From: Neurospora tetrasperma FGSC 2508
Taxonomy: Eukaryota; Ascomycota; Sordariomycetes; Sordariales; Sordariaceae
Length of the DNA stretch: 64,000 nt
NCBI RefSeq assembly: GCF_000213175.1
Contig: NW_009799100.1
Location: 1 to 64,000 of the forward strand
Direction: 5' to 3'
The translations under genes and the position numbers were made by a program. Each line of letters starts with the position of its first letter. Position 1 is the first letter of the stretch. This document shows positions 1 through 10,190 of the stretch, one piece after another. A model generated the notes under the pieces. It saw only the letters and a list, made by a program, of their open reading frames with translations. It made no database searches and was not told the origin of the DNA.

Positions 1-480
1 CCCTATATTAGTACCTACTTAGCAAGCTTAAATAGGAATATTTAGCGCCAAGTAGGACACGGTTTAAATAGCAGCTTAAAAAAGCTACTTTTTACATTAC
101 AATAGATATTCCTGCTCGTTTATTATATATATAAAAATACAACTAGTATTAGATTAATAAGGAGAAAAACGCGGTCATTTTAGTACCGGTCACATTCTAG
201 TGCACGCGATAATTGTTGAGAAAAAAAGCAAAAGAAGTTAAAACTTGAAATTTTAGTTGCGACCGTGGCAAATAAAGTTCTAGAAATGACCAAGTCCTAG
301 GCTAAGACCTTCAACGTGCGTTCTAAGTACCTTCCACTCGCATCTCGGCCGACGCACGTCGGGCGAAACCTTCACAAACACTATCCTCACTCTAAACATT
401 CGTAGTAAAAAGCAACTACGAGCCAAAGTACCAATTTTATCATCTTACCGCCTACGCAAACTACTTTCTTCTCAATCCCT
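1..480. other. AT-rich left flank
   Basis: The first roughly 200 bases are visibly AT-rich, with runs such as TATTATATATATAAAAA, and contain no credible reading frame. In Sordariomycetes such blocks are often RIP-mutated repeat remnants, but no element family can be recognised here. Base composition returns to normal by about 300. The segment from about 300 to 497 serves as the promoter region of the first P450 and carries one TCGGCCGA palindrome. Confidence 0.5.
345..352. promoter_or_regulatory. TCGGCCGA palindrome, P450-1 promoter
   Basis: Exact 8-base palindrome made of abutting CGG/CCG triplets, about 145 bases upstream of the first P450. It is one of six exact non-coding copies in the cluster. 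CGG triplets are the usual target of Zn2Cys6 proteins; binding by the cluster regulator is inferred. Confidence 0.55.
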
Positions 481-497
481 TCATCGCTCTCAACGAA

Positions 498-2422
498 ATG
501 CGCGGACATAATGTACTTGCAGAACTCTTATATACATCCGCAAGATGTATTCTCGTTTTAGCAAGTGCTTCGATCGCCTTCTACCTCGCGAGTGCCTTCT
601 ACAATGTCTTTTTCCATCCTTTGCGACATATTCCAGGTCCCAAGCTTGCGGCGGCAACGTACATTCCTGAGTTCTATTGGGACGTCCTGCGAGGTGGCAT
701 GTACCAGAAGCGCATCCTGTTAATGCACGAGGAATACGGTATGACGAGCCCTAAGCACCATCTCAACATGTCTTCCGATGTTTTGTCACCGTCCTCTAAC
801 AACGGAACTCGACGACTATGCGATTACCCTAGGCCCTGTCGTACGCATCAGTCCCAATGAAGTTCATTGTAGCGACTGGCGCTTCATTGACGAGATCTAC
901 GCCTCCGGCAGTAGAAAACGAGACAAGCCTTTGCATCAAGTCCGAGGAAGTGGAGGGCAAGTTCCCCGTGTGATAATCTACGACTCAATTGGGCTCGATT
1001 CTGACATCCATCCATCTCAGTATTGTCGACGCTACTTTTTCGACCACAAGCCATGATCTTCATCGGATGAGACGAAACGCCTTGAACAAGTTCTTTTCCC
1101 GTGCACAAGTTGCGCGACTGGAGCCAACAGTTCGCGACTATGCCGAGCGCATTTGTGACAAAATCCTGATCCTGGGCAAGTCAGCGCCCTTTGATGTCAC
1201 TACGGCATATAGCCATTTTACCACCGATGTCATCTCCGGCTACTGTCTCGGTGACAGCCTTGGGTTGATCGAGCAGAAGGGGTGGGAGCCCAACTTCCGC
1301 GAGCCATTGTACGCGCAGCTCAAACTGATGTACTGGCTTCGTTTTATCCCCTTTTTCAAGCACTTGAGTGTTGCTACAGCCATGTAATGGTGTCCCATTG
1401 TCATTGCTGTATACGGGTCTTGTCGCTAACGGGACGACAGGATCACTCGACGATTCTCAAAGGATATGAACACGCTCTTCAATGCGTTAGTGGTACGTTT
1501 TCTCTGGTGAAAGTTTCCTTCCCTGCCCTGTTTCGCTGACGAATTATGACATCCAGGGGGATATGCCGAGATATGTGAGGAGAGCACAAGACAATGTGAT
1601 CAAGGGTCTCGACGATGGCTCATCAGTCTTTGGTGCTCTCTTGACCTCAGATCTTCCACCAAGCGAGAAATCCCTCGAGCGTTTGACGGATGAGGGATTC
1701 TCATTGTTTGCAGCCGGGACGGAAACCGTCAGTTGGGCATTATCCGTCATCACTTATCATCTCTTTGCAAACCGTGAGCTGCTGGAAAAGGTCACCACAG
1801 AGGTAACACAGGCCATCGACGGCAAATCTGGACAACTTCCCTCTTGGCACACGCTGGAAAAGTTGCCCTACCTGGGAGGTGTCATCTACGAAGGTTTACG
1901 TCTATCCTATGGCGTTGCCAGTCGTTCTTCTCGCATCCCAGTTGGAGAAGACTTGGTGTATCGTGGCGAATGGGCACCGAAGGGAAGTAACATCATGCGC
2001 GAATTTCAATACGTGATACCAAGGGGTTATGCAATCGGGATGTCGCCTCTCAGTATACATCATGATGAAACGGTCTTTCCAAATTCGCACTCTTTCATTC
2101 CAGAGCGATGGATCGATGACAACAATCAGCATCGGAAAGAACTCGACCGGGCTTTGCTATCATTCTCCAAGGGCAGTCGTAGCTGCCTTGGCATTAAGTG
2201 AGTAATCCAGACCCTCATTATCATGGCAAGTGGAACTGACCTTTACTGCTCCCTAGTCTTGCTTACTGCGAGCTCTATGTGCTGCTTTCATTGCTCATTG
2301 TTCGCGTCTTCCCGCATATGAAGCTTCACGAAACCACAGAGGCCGATGTGACGCACGACCACGACTTCTTCAATCCTTTCCCGGTTTCGAGCAGCAAGGG
2401 TGTAAGGGCCATCATTGTATAG
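498..2422 (+). CDS. Cytochrome P450, CYP58/trichodiene-oxygenase-like
   Basis: Haem-thiolate monooxygenase likely anchored in the ER by the hydrophobic N-terminus (about residues 10-35), followed by the proline-rich hinge HPLRHIPGPK. Proposed exons are 498-738, 833-956, 1021-1383, 1441-1492, 1557-2197 and 2257-2422, giving 528 residues, typical for the family. The I-helix reads AAGTET, the ExxR motif is EGLR, the PERW motif is FIPERW, and the haem loop FSKGSRSCLGI carries the ligand Cys470. The second intron fits only as a GC-AG intron (donor GCAAGT at 957); it restores the frame and joins HQVRGSGG to IVDATFST. The overall pattern resembles fungal CYP58-type enzymes that oxidise terpene or polyketide skeletons. 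It is the leftmost gene of the PKS cluster and has a TCGGCCGA site in its promoter. The substrate is unknown; oxidation of the polyketide product is inferred. Confidence 0.9.
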
Positions 2423-3017
2423 GTAGTGCTGGAGAAATGTACGGGATGACATCTCGCGCTGTGTATCTACCCAGGTGGCTTCGCGCTGTCGCGGAGACAA
2501 TGAATGTGCAAGCTTGGGGCCGGGGTCTCTGCCCACAAGCGTTTGTTTTGCCAGGCACGACAGTGAATAATTAGGAAAGTTATTGACTAGTGCGAGAGCC
2601 TAATACATTATTTATGAGCGTAGAGGTATTGTGGGCATCAACGGGAGTCTTCTTGCATTCCAACTTTACATTTGTGAACGGATGGTTCGATCATCAGGTG
2701 TTAAAGGCCCCATCGTGTACCTAGGGTACCTCTAGAGATTACATGCGTGGATGTTATTGGGGGGCAGTTCGAGCAGTTCACCTTTAGAGGTAAAAGGCTG
2801 CCCGGTGGTAGTTGAAACATTTGCGCATCACAAGTGTGAAGTGGAATTTACCCAGCTTCCTAGGTAAACAAAGCCTTTTTGTAGAGGTACAGATGTGCCT
2901 TTCAGTGAGGGGAGCAAATGGGTTTAAGATTGAATACGAACCGTAGGTGAGGTAGTAGAGAATCTAGATACATTTATCCCGAGGTTGACTTCTAGAGGAT
3001 CTTTCATCTGTATCACC
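2423..3017. other. Convergent intergenic region
   Basis: The space between the 3' ends of P450-1 and the FAD oxidase. It holds only short open frames without recognisable similarity, plus the palindrome-like strings CTCTAGAG and CCTTTAGAGG, part of a dispersed family in this window. It should contain the terminators of both genes. Confidence 0.5.
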
Positions 3018-4639
3018 TTAAATGGGGCCAACGGTCTTCTTCCCGATGATGGGATTGTAGAACCGGAAACGGTTGAAAGGGTCATACTTGGCCTTGAGAT
3101 CCCGAAGCTTCTTCAACCGCCACGCCTCATGTCCATACTGCTCCTCCACAGACTCAAACCCGTTGGCATAATTGACATAAGCATTGACTGGTCTGGTAGG
3201 CTGGCCCTGGTTCCACTGGTCTCTCACCTCCTTGGCCCATTTCCAGGCCTCCTGTTCGATGGTCTTGTTGTTAGGAGGGATGACGATTTGAATCAGCATG
3301 AGATGATGGTCATCGCGGAAGGGGTAGGCTGAGTCGTTGGAATTCTGGGCATCCGTTCCGGCAGTGGAGTAGCCTTCGTGGGTCACAGCAGCTCCTGCGG
3401 CAAATGTTGGGTCGCTGGCAATGCGTTTCTTGAAACCTTCAAAGATAAGGCGCTCGGCGGTCAGGTTGTACACCTGAAGACCGGCTGTGGCGGTGATTCG
3501 GACTTTGTTGTGTTGACAAATGGCACTGTTCTCATCAGTCTGCTGTGCAGCAGCCACCTTTGGAAAGGGAACATCTCCCTGCTCATCCCGTACAGCCTCG
3601 ATGGCATTGAATGGGGCCAGGAGTGTTTCTGCTTCAGCAGCGGATCCACGGTAGGCAAACGTCCACCAGAGGACAGGCTCCTTATCCGAAACGGTGGTAT
3701 CCAACAACATGTTTCCGAAGTTGGTTGTCATGTTGACCGGGGTTGAGCCATTTCCGTGGAAATTGTTGAGGGCAGTGAAGACAGCTTCGAGCTGGTCTCC
3801 ACGCCACACATAGTTATGGTAGTGCCAGGTGTCAGGACCGCGGGGATAGACTTTCATCTCGAAGCTGGTGACAATACCAAAGTTGTGACCCGCACCCTTC
3901 ATAGCCCATAAGAGATCACTGTGGCTGGTGTTGTTGACACGAACGGCAGTTCCATCTGCAAGAACAACATTGAGCTGAAGAATGTTATCGCTGATCATGC
4001 CGTGAGGACCTTCATGGCGGCCGTGGCCACCACCAAGGCCTGGGCCCATCATGCCCACGCAATCGCAGGAGCCAGTGGTCGTGACGTATCCCTGATCCCA
4101 AAGGTATCTGTTGGCTTGGCCATCGAACACCCCGCCTCCAAACCAAGCAGACTTGCCATTGGGCTGAATGGTGATGCTTCTGAATTGTGCAAGGTTGATC
4201 TGCACGCCGTTGAATGATCCGAGACTAGAGGGATATCCATGACCCTTGTTGATGGCCAAGAACTCAATGCTCTTTTCGTTACAGTATTTTACCTGCATTT
4301 TCGTGTCAGCATCTTGTGATCTACTGTGTGACACTGACCATACGCCATAAAACTTACAATACTGGCTACATCGGATTCCTGGCCAGGCTCGATGACGATC
4401 TGGAACTTTGGCTTGGCAAAATCGTTCCATCTCGACGTAGCGTCTTCGTAACGTGCATCCTCGGGTCCGAAAATGATGGTGCTCTTCGAGAGCCGTGAAC
4501 CAAGTTCACGCTGGATTTGGGCGACGCTCAACTTGCGAGGGGTTGATGGAGAACGCTCAAAGTAGGATGGGATGGTTGCAGCTGCAACCAGCGTGTGAAA
4601 TATGCCAAGACAGCTGGCAAGGGAGAGAAGGCCTTTCAT
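3018..4639 (-). CDS. Berberine-bridge-type FAD-linked oxidase
   Basis: Secreted or vesicular flavoprotein oxidase of the FAD_binding_4 plus BBE family, 518 residues. Exons are 4639-4358 and 4292-3018 with a 65-nt GT-AG intron (4293-4357). The start gives a clear signal peptide (MKGLLSLASCLGIFHTLVAA). Motifs for bicovalent flavin attachment are visible: KGHGYPSS with His112 (8-alpha-histidyl position) and GSCDCVG with Cys170 aligned to the 6-S-cysteinyl position. A glycine-rich FAD loop (GPGLGGGHG) follows, and the C-terminal BBE segment NAYVNYANGFES precedes KYDPFNRFRF. In polyketide clusters such enzymes oxidise alcohols or trigger cyclisation (solanapyrone synthase is the classic case); that role here is inferred. 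It is divergent from P450-2, with which it shares an 861-base promoter region. Confidence 0.9.
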
Positions 4640-5500
4640 GTTGCAATCGAAGAAGTTGCTTGACCAGTTGAAGCGGGAATTTGGTTGAAACGCAATGCAA
4701 TGCGATGCGACGACGTGTTGCCTTGCAGTGAAGATCTTCAAGTGACCTTCAACCAGAGGTTTATATGTTCTTTGACTCCCTTCTGGGTACGTACTCATCG
4801 TTTCTGCCTTCCAGCCCATCGGCCATCAGTTTGGTTTGCAAAAACATCTCAATAATTCTCCCGAGACAGCATCGTGGTCATTTTTCGGCCTATGAACCAA
4901 TCGAAGAGAGTTGAGGCGAGGCTCAGGTCAACAGCCTGTGGCACAGCACCTAGGGTAGGTACCTCTGGGGTTGGACAGTCAAGCCATCACGAGAATGTGA
5001 CCGGGTGGCAGCCAAAGAACCTGATCCATCATGCAGACTGGTGTTTCCACTGTGTTCGGTTGATACAACCGAAGGTCACCGTGAGCCCCGCGCAAGCCGA
5101 AGTTTGTCGGCCGACGACTTATTGTCAAAAACTCCGATGCTCTAGACCCCTGTCCTAGGGACAACCTGAGTCTCGATCAGCACTCCATTCTCAGCCCCGA
5201 CGCCAGGCCCGAAGAAACCAGACCGAGACAGCCAGCTGAGAAGCCCGATACCTCTGGGTGGGTGGCATGTGGACTGTGGTCCCGTCACAACCAACGAGGA
5301 CCGACTGTGCCTTCGGCTGGGCTGTTCTGCTGTCAGTGATGACTGCACAACTTGCCTTTGGTGTCCAAGTATCAAGTACCTTGCCCATTTCCAAAGGTGT
5401 TTACGCAAACCATGTACTGTTTGATGGGCGCTCAACAAACTTTCACCAGAAAACATCGAAGTCCAGCAACAACATCCTCTAGCCGCCATATTGGCCCATC
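4640..5500. promoter_or_regulatory. Divergent promoter, FAD oxidase / P450-2
   Basis: Shared upstream region of two cluster genes transcribed outward. It contains a TATAAA box for the oxidase (4760-4765, read on the minus strand, about 120 bases from its ATG), one exact TCGGCCGA, a 7-of-8 match at 4819-4826 (TCGGCCAT) and the dispersed string GGTAGGTACCTCTGG near 4955. No extra gene is supported. Confidence 0.55.
5107..5114. promoter_or_regulatory. TCGGCCGA palindrome between oxidase and P450-2
   Basis: Core of the 10-base palindrome GTCGGCCGAC at 5106-5115, about 390 bases upstream of P450-2 and 470 upstream of the oxidase, so placed to serve both. Confidence 0.55.
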
Positions 5501-7324
5501 ATGTTACCAGTCGTCCAGCAAAGTATCCCATTCTTTGACAACATCTCCAATCTCACAGATCCTCTCCTTGTCCTTCTCACAGTTACTGTCAGTCTCTACA
5601 GCCTGTACCGATGGCTCCTCCCCAAACCCATCCCCGGCATCCCTTACAACCCCCAGGCTGCCAAGTCTCTCCTCGGAGATGCGCCGGCCATGATCAAAGA
5701 AGTTAGCGCAACGGGCGAGTTCCGTGTCTGGTGCGCTAAGCAGATGAAGCAGATGAATTCACCACTCTGCCAAATCTTCATCCGGCCCTTCTCCAAGCCC
5801 TGGGTGCTTCTCGCCGATTTCCGCGAGGCCAAGGACATCCTGATGCGGCGGAAGGAATTCGACAAGTCGTCCTTTTTGTCTGATGGGATGGCTTGCATGG
5901 GCTCCTTCCACGGCATTTACATGACAGGGGAAAAGTTCAAGGCCAATCGCCAGTTGATTCAGGATCTCATGACCACGAGCTTCCTCAACAACCACGTGGG
6001 CCCGGCAATCTATGGCAAGGGGCTGGAGCTGATGAAGTTGTTCGAGACGAAAATGCTTCTTGCTCGCGGACGGCCTTTTAGCGTCAAAAAGGATTTCGAG
6101 TACACATCTCTGGATGTGATGCTCGAGTTTGCGTTTGGCAAGAACTGGGTGCACACTTCGCTTGGGCCACAGATGGAACGTGTGGATAAAATGCAGGCCG
6201 AAGATGTCGATGCGATGATGGAGGGTAAGGACTCCGACGAGCCGGTCGTGTTCCCGCTGGTGCCGCTCGTTGACTTCCTCAATTCCGTTTACGAGGCTCC
6301 GGAAATCGTGGAAAGAACCATCAATGCTCTAATGCCCAAGTTGCAAACCTGGTGGTGGTCAAAACAGTCTTGGTACAAACACATTTTCGATGCGAAGGAG
6401 CGTGCCATGAGGGAGCAAGTGGAGATTGCCATTAGCAACTTCCAATCTGGCTGTATCCAGACGGGCATTGAGCACATGTTGATGCGGGAAGCATCCAGAG
6501 CTGAAAAGGAAGGTCGGGCTCCGGATTTCAGGAGCAAGGTGTTGCGAGACGAGGTGAGTTGTGCATTCTTCCCGAGTTCTGTCCATGGTTGCGATCTAAC
6601 AGCTTCTTCCGTCCAGATGTTCGGCAACATAGTCGGTGGCCATCACACCACCAGCGGCGCAATGATGTGGTTGACCAAGTATCTCACCGACCATCCCGTA
6701 GTCCAAAGCAACTTACGTTCAGTTTTATACACGACCCTCAGTGCTGCTAAAAACGAGAACCGCCTCTTCACCTTCGAGGAGATCCGGCATGCAAAGCTGC
6801 CGTACTTGGACGCCATCATGGAAGAGATGCTCCGCATCAACGCCGTTCCAGTCACTCGCGAGGCCTTGACTGATACCACTATCCTGGGGTATCCCATCAA
6901 GAAGGGAACGCAAGTCTTTTTCATGTCCAACGGCCCCGGCTTCCTGTCGCCGTCGTTTCCCATCGACGAATCGAGAAGGAGCGAAACTTCGCGCGCTTCC
7001 AAGATAAATGCCACATGGGATGAGACTCAGGACTTGGCAGCTTTTGTTCCGGAGCGGTGGTTGGTACGCAAAAGGGAAGGAAACGGTCTGCTAACTGATG
7101 ATGTAGACTTTGACGGAGCTGCTGGCCCGCAGCTCGTCTTTGGCTTGGGGCCGCGTACGTGCTGGGGGAGGAGGTTGGCGTACATGGAGATGCGGATCGT
7201 GATTGCCATGCTTGTTTGGAACTTCGAGCTGTTGAAGACCCCACCGGCGCTGTCATCTTATGCTGGACTGGAGGGCATTGCTCGTGTGCCGCAGCAATGT
7301 TATGTGCGGCTTCGCAAGCTATGA
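5501..7324 (+). CDS. Cytochrome P450 (second cluster P450)
   Basis: Microsomal P450 of 586 residues after removal of one intron (exons 5501-6553 and 6617-7324). An N-terminal membrane segment (about residues 15-35) precedes the hinge PKPIPGIPYNP. The ExxR motif is EEMLR, PERW is FVPERW, and the haem loop FGLGPRTCWG places the ligand at Cys533. The I-helix reads GGHHTTSG, with His where the acidic residue of the acid-alcohol pair normally sits. The 63-nt intron has good ends (GTGAGT, CCAG) but is a multiple of three and free of stops, so retention would insert 21 residues and leave the frame open. The protein is longer than the usual 500-530 residues because of an insertion before PERW rich in Ser and Arg. 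It probably oxidises the cluster polyketide; the substrate is unknown. Confidence 0.9.
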   Translation: MLPVVQQSIPFFDNISNLTDPLLVLLTVTVSLYSLYRWLLPKPIPGIPYNPQAAKSLLGDAPAMIKEVSATGEFRVWCAKQMKQMNSPLCQIFIRPFSKPWVLLADFREAKDILMRRKEFDKSSFLSDGMACMGSFHGIYMTGEKFKANRQLIQDLMTTSFLNNHVGPAIYGKGLELMKLFETKMLLARGRPFSVKKDFEYTSLDVMLEFAFGKNWVHTSLGPQMERVDKMQAEDVDAMMEGKDSDEPVVFPLVPLVDFLNSVYEAPEIVERTINALMPKLQTWWWSKQSWYKHIFDAKERAMREQVEIAISNFQSGCIQTGIEHMLMREASRAEKEGRAPDFRSKVLRDEVSCAFFPSSVHGCDLTASSVQMFGNIVGGHHTTSGAMMWLTKYLTDHPVVQSNLRSVLYTTLSAAKNENRLFTFEEIRHAKLPYLDAIMEEMLRINAVPVTREALTDTTILGYPIKKGTQVFFMSNGPGFLSPSFPIDESRRSETSRASKINATWDETQDLAAFVPERWLVRKREGNGLLTDDVDFDGAAGPQLVFGLGPRTCWGRRLAYMEMRIVIAMLVWNFELLKTPPALSSYAGLEGIARVPQQCYVRLRKL

Positions 7325-8090
7325 CTCAACGCTTCAAGGGAGAAATGGCTCGCAGTTATCGCCCCATGTAAGTTTACGTTGACGACCAAGAATAAAGAAT
7401 AGAACATCGGCCCTATGTTCCCTTCTTCCCTTTGTCGTTGTGTGAATAGATGAGCCGTCACCGGAGTCCAAGATATTGCTAGGAGAGAGGCACTGTATTC
7501 GGTGCGATATTGTCAGAACCCTGGCCCAACACTGTCTCTATCGCCAAGACATTGTCGGCCGATGAGATCGGATAGGACGGTCCAAGACTGCAGCACTACT
7601 AAGTCCCTGTAAGTGCACTCTCCCTTCAGACTCCAGAATCCAGACTCCAGATACAAGATACATTGTATGCACATCAGATCGAACCACAACTTGAAGCTTC
7701 GTGTAACTGGCTAGAGGTGGCAATGCGGCCCCTGTTTGACGATGGAAATTGTTTGCGCTTGTCTTTTAGAAGTGAACAAAGAGAGATGTAAAATTAATTA
7801 TGGGCAAAATGTTGAAGCCATCACCAGTTCTTGGCATTCTCTTGGCATTAGTGGATACGATCCACACATTGCTACCCTGTATATAAGTCGGATTTTATCC
7901 TCCTTCCTCCTCTTCTTTCTTTCTCTTCAATCAATCAAGACTTTCACTACACTACGTTGCTCTCCGTGATCGCCTCCTTTGCAGTATGGTTCAACACAAA
8001 AAAAGTCAAAGAAGGGCAAAAACGCAGCCTTATTTATCTTGTCCATGTGGGATACGCACATCATCCACCTCGAAACTGTTCAAGGCCCAT
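7325..8090. other. Convergent intergenic region with promoter-like features
   Basis: Lies between the 3' ends of P450-2 and the O-methyltransferase, where no promoter is expected. Yet it holds an exact TCGGCCGA (7555-7562), a TATATAAG box (7880-7887) and a CT-rich leader with CAATCAATCAAGAC (about 7900-7960) that leads to an ATG at 7986. The frame from 7986 runs 109 codons antisense into the methyltransferase and resembles nothing known, so it is not called as a gene. Confidence 0.4.
7555..7562. promoter_or_regulatory. TCGGCCGA palindrome in convergent spacer
   Basis: Exact copy of the cluster palindrome, but not upstream of any called gene. It lies about 325 bases upstream of an orphan TATA-like box. 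Confidence 0.4.
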
Positions 8091-9442
8091 CTATCTTCTG
8101 AGATAAACCTCCAGCAAACCCAATGGTCCATCATCAAAGACATTCTTGATCTCATATCTCTCGTCCGCCTGCTTCAAAAGCTGCTCAAACTCGGCCTTCG
8201 TGCGTTGTTTAGCGCCACAGTTGACGAGCATCACCATATCGACCTGGCGCACATTGCGCTCCTGATGACGTGGCCAGGTTCCAGGTTCGGGGATGATAAT
8301 GTCGTTGATCAGTAGCGGAGTTTCGGGGCTCGAGTTCTCCAGACCGGGGACAAATGCCTTGAAGATGGTGACCACGTCCTTGTCGGCCCAGTTGTGAGTG
8401 CACTGGCGAATTAGAAAAGCGGCGGCGTTCTTGACAGGCTGAGGATCGAAGAAGCTATGATGCATGTATTGCACTCGGGGGGCGAGGTCTTGGGTGAGAG
8501 ATTCTTTGCCTTCAGCGAGCATGTCGGCATTGGAGTCCTGCACGATGAAGTCCAAATCGGGGTAGATCTGTTTCCGTTGTCAGAACGAGTCGTGAGTCAA
8601 GAGGAAGCAGAGAAACAAAGACTTACCTGAGCCAAGCTCTTGGAAATGTGACCATTGCCACCGCCGACATCAACGACGGTCCCCTTGAGAGCAGACCAGT
8701 TGAACCCATCCTTGAGCAGGAAGTCAAGGTGACTATCCATCTTCCTCAGGCCCGCCATAGCCTTGGCGAACCGCCGAGCCTTCTCCGGATCTTTTTGGTA
8801 GAACTCAAAGATGCCAACGCCATGCCGAGTGACAAAGGGGTTGAGGTTTTGGTGCGCCTCGTGAGGGTTTGCCTTGAGACTGACATTGCAGTCGGCAGCC
8901 GCCTTGAGCATCTCATCAAGAGAGTAGTGGACGACGGCCCGGAGCTGCTCATCCTGCTGAATCACGAGAGAGGAAGGGCTGTGAGAAACCCTTCTAGGCT
9001 GCAACTCCTCGAAGATCCTGTAGGTCCTGAGCTGTCTGATGATGCGGCTGGTACGGTCTACATCAAGGCCTGCCTTGTTGGCCAGATCCTCAACTGCAAT
9101 ATCCCCATGAGCCGGTACGTGCTGGAAGAAGTCGAAGTCGAGAGCAACCTGAAGGGCACCAAGGTCGTAGCCGGTACAGCAGAACGCTCTGAGCCACTTC
9201 CTGGGACCGTCAATGAGGAGTTGCAGATCTTCCAAGTTCGCCTTGAGAGACGCGTGGAGGCGGCGATATTCGGGGTGGTCGTGAGGGGGGTCTTGAGATT
9301 CAAGGGAAAAGGATGGCTCGGGAAGCTTGTTGACCTGAAGATACTTGGTGATATCCTGGGCGGCGGAAAGTATGTTCTGCGCCAAGCCCAGAATGGAGGG
9401 CGAGGACGGGTCGTTCACGCCGGCTGTCGAAAGGCTGCCCAT
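8091..9442 (-). CDS. O-methyltransferase, SAM-dependent (plant-type OMT family)
   Basis: Soluble class I methyltransferase of 430 residues; exons 9442-8627 and 8567-8091 with a 59-nt intron (8568-8626). A helical dimerisation domain occupies the N-terminal half, with winged-helix-like residues around ALQVALDFDFF. The SAM-binding glycine loop is VVDVGGGNGHIS, interrupted just afterwards by the intron, and the second half continues IYPDLDFIVQD. The catalytic-base region AFLIRQCTHNWAD keeps the His-Asx-Trp arrangement of active family members. It is divergent from the PKS and shares its promoter, which suggests co-expression. Likely job: O-methylation of an enol or hydroxyl of the polyketide (for example a pyrone 4-hydroxyl, as in the solanapyrone pathway); that is inference. 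Confidence 0.9.
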
Positions 9443-9760
9443 CCTGGATGCTTGGTAGTAGTGTTGTCGGAGAAAAAAACAATAGATAGAAATGACTTGG
9501 AGAAGTAAAAATGAAAAGAATGAATCACCTCACAAGATGTTCTGAAGACAACGGCACCGGAAGGTCAAGTATTTCAGAATCAGATTGCTGTAGTTGGTGC
9601 ACAAACCACACATCTTTGTAGATCGCCGACCAATGGTTGATGCGAGGTCCCAGGTTGGCGAGCCTTTAGTGCTGACGGCCATGGGCATGTTCGGCGGGGA
9701 TGGGTAACATTCTCACGGCCCGCCGTACTTGTGGTGCCCGCATGTAAGCACCATCCTATG

Positions 9761-9768
9761 TCGGCCGA
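9761..9768. promoter_or_regulatory. TCGGCCGA palindrome, OMT/PKS promoter site 1
   Basis: Exact copy, followed by TGAG exactly as at the 7555 copy (TCGGCCGATGAG in both), about 320 bases upstream of the methyltransferase start. Confidence 0.6.
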
Positions 9769-9810
9769 TGAGCTGCATCGTTATCCCACATGGCCTGCGA
9801 TTCTTGGCCT

Positions 9811-9818
9811 TCGGCCGA
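9811..9818. promoter_or_regulatory. TCGGCCGA palindrome, OMT/PKS promoter site 2
   Basis: Core of the perfect 12-base palindrome CTTCGGCCGAAG (9809-9820), about 370 bases upstream of the PKS start. It is one of the two longest palindromic versions in the window. Confidence 0.6.
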
Positions 9819-10190
9819 AGATTTGGGGAAAGGAGGACTTCGCACCGGAGCCGCAATGCAGATCCTGATACCACTGCGTACTATCAGATGCAACGGAAAC
9901 ACGGAGTCCGGATTGGTGACAATAACCGCACTCGGCGGTGCTATATGGTTGACAAGGCCTTGAAAGAACGAATTGGAAAGCGTAGACAATGAGCATAAAT
10001 GAAGAGGACCGAACTCAACTGAACATAGAAAGGAAGAGAGAGGAATAAGGACGGAACCAGCCACTGCTCCCTTCATGTCATAAGATAAACGGCAGGCAAC
10101 TTACTTTCAACAACCCACAGTCCACACGCTTTTCCATTCAACATTCTGCACACTTGACCGTGTCAGAGATCACCATCAAGTACGATAGCG

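Larger units (their letters stand above)
9443..10190. promoter_or_regulatory. Divergent promoter, O-methyltransferase / PKS
   Basis: A 748-base bidirectional promoter holding two exact TCGGCCGA sites 42 bases apart (9761-9768 and 9811-9818); the second is the core of the 12-base palindrome CTTCGGCCGAAG. A further CGGCGG-type half site lies near 9933. No additional gene is supported. Confidence 0.6.

Noticed and set aside
8648-9508. A 286-codon + strand frame opposite the O-methyltransferase
   Set aside because: No recognisable domain; the methyltransferase on the other strand has a complete SAM fold and catalytic motif.
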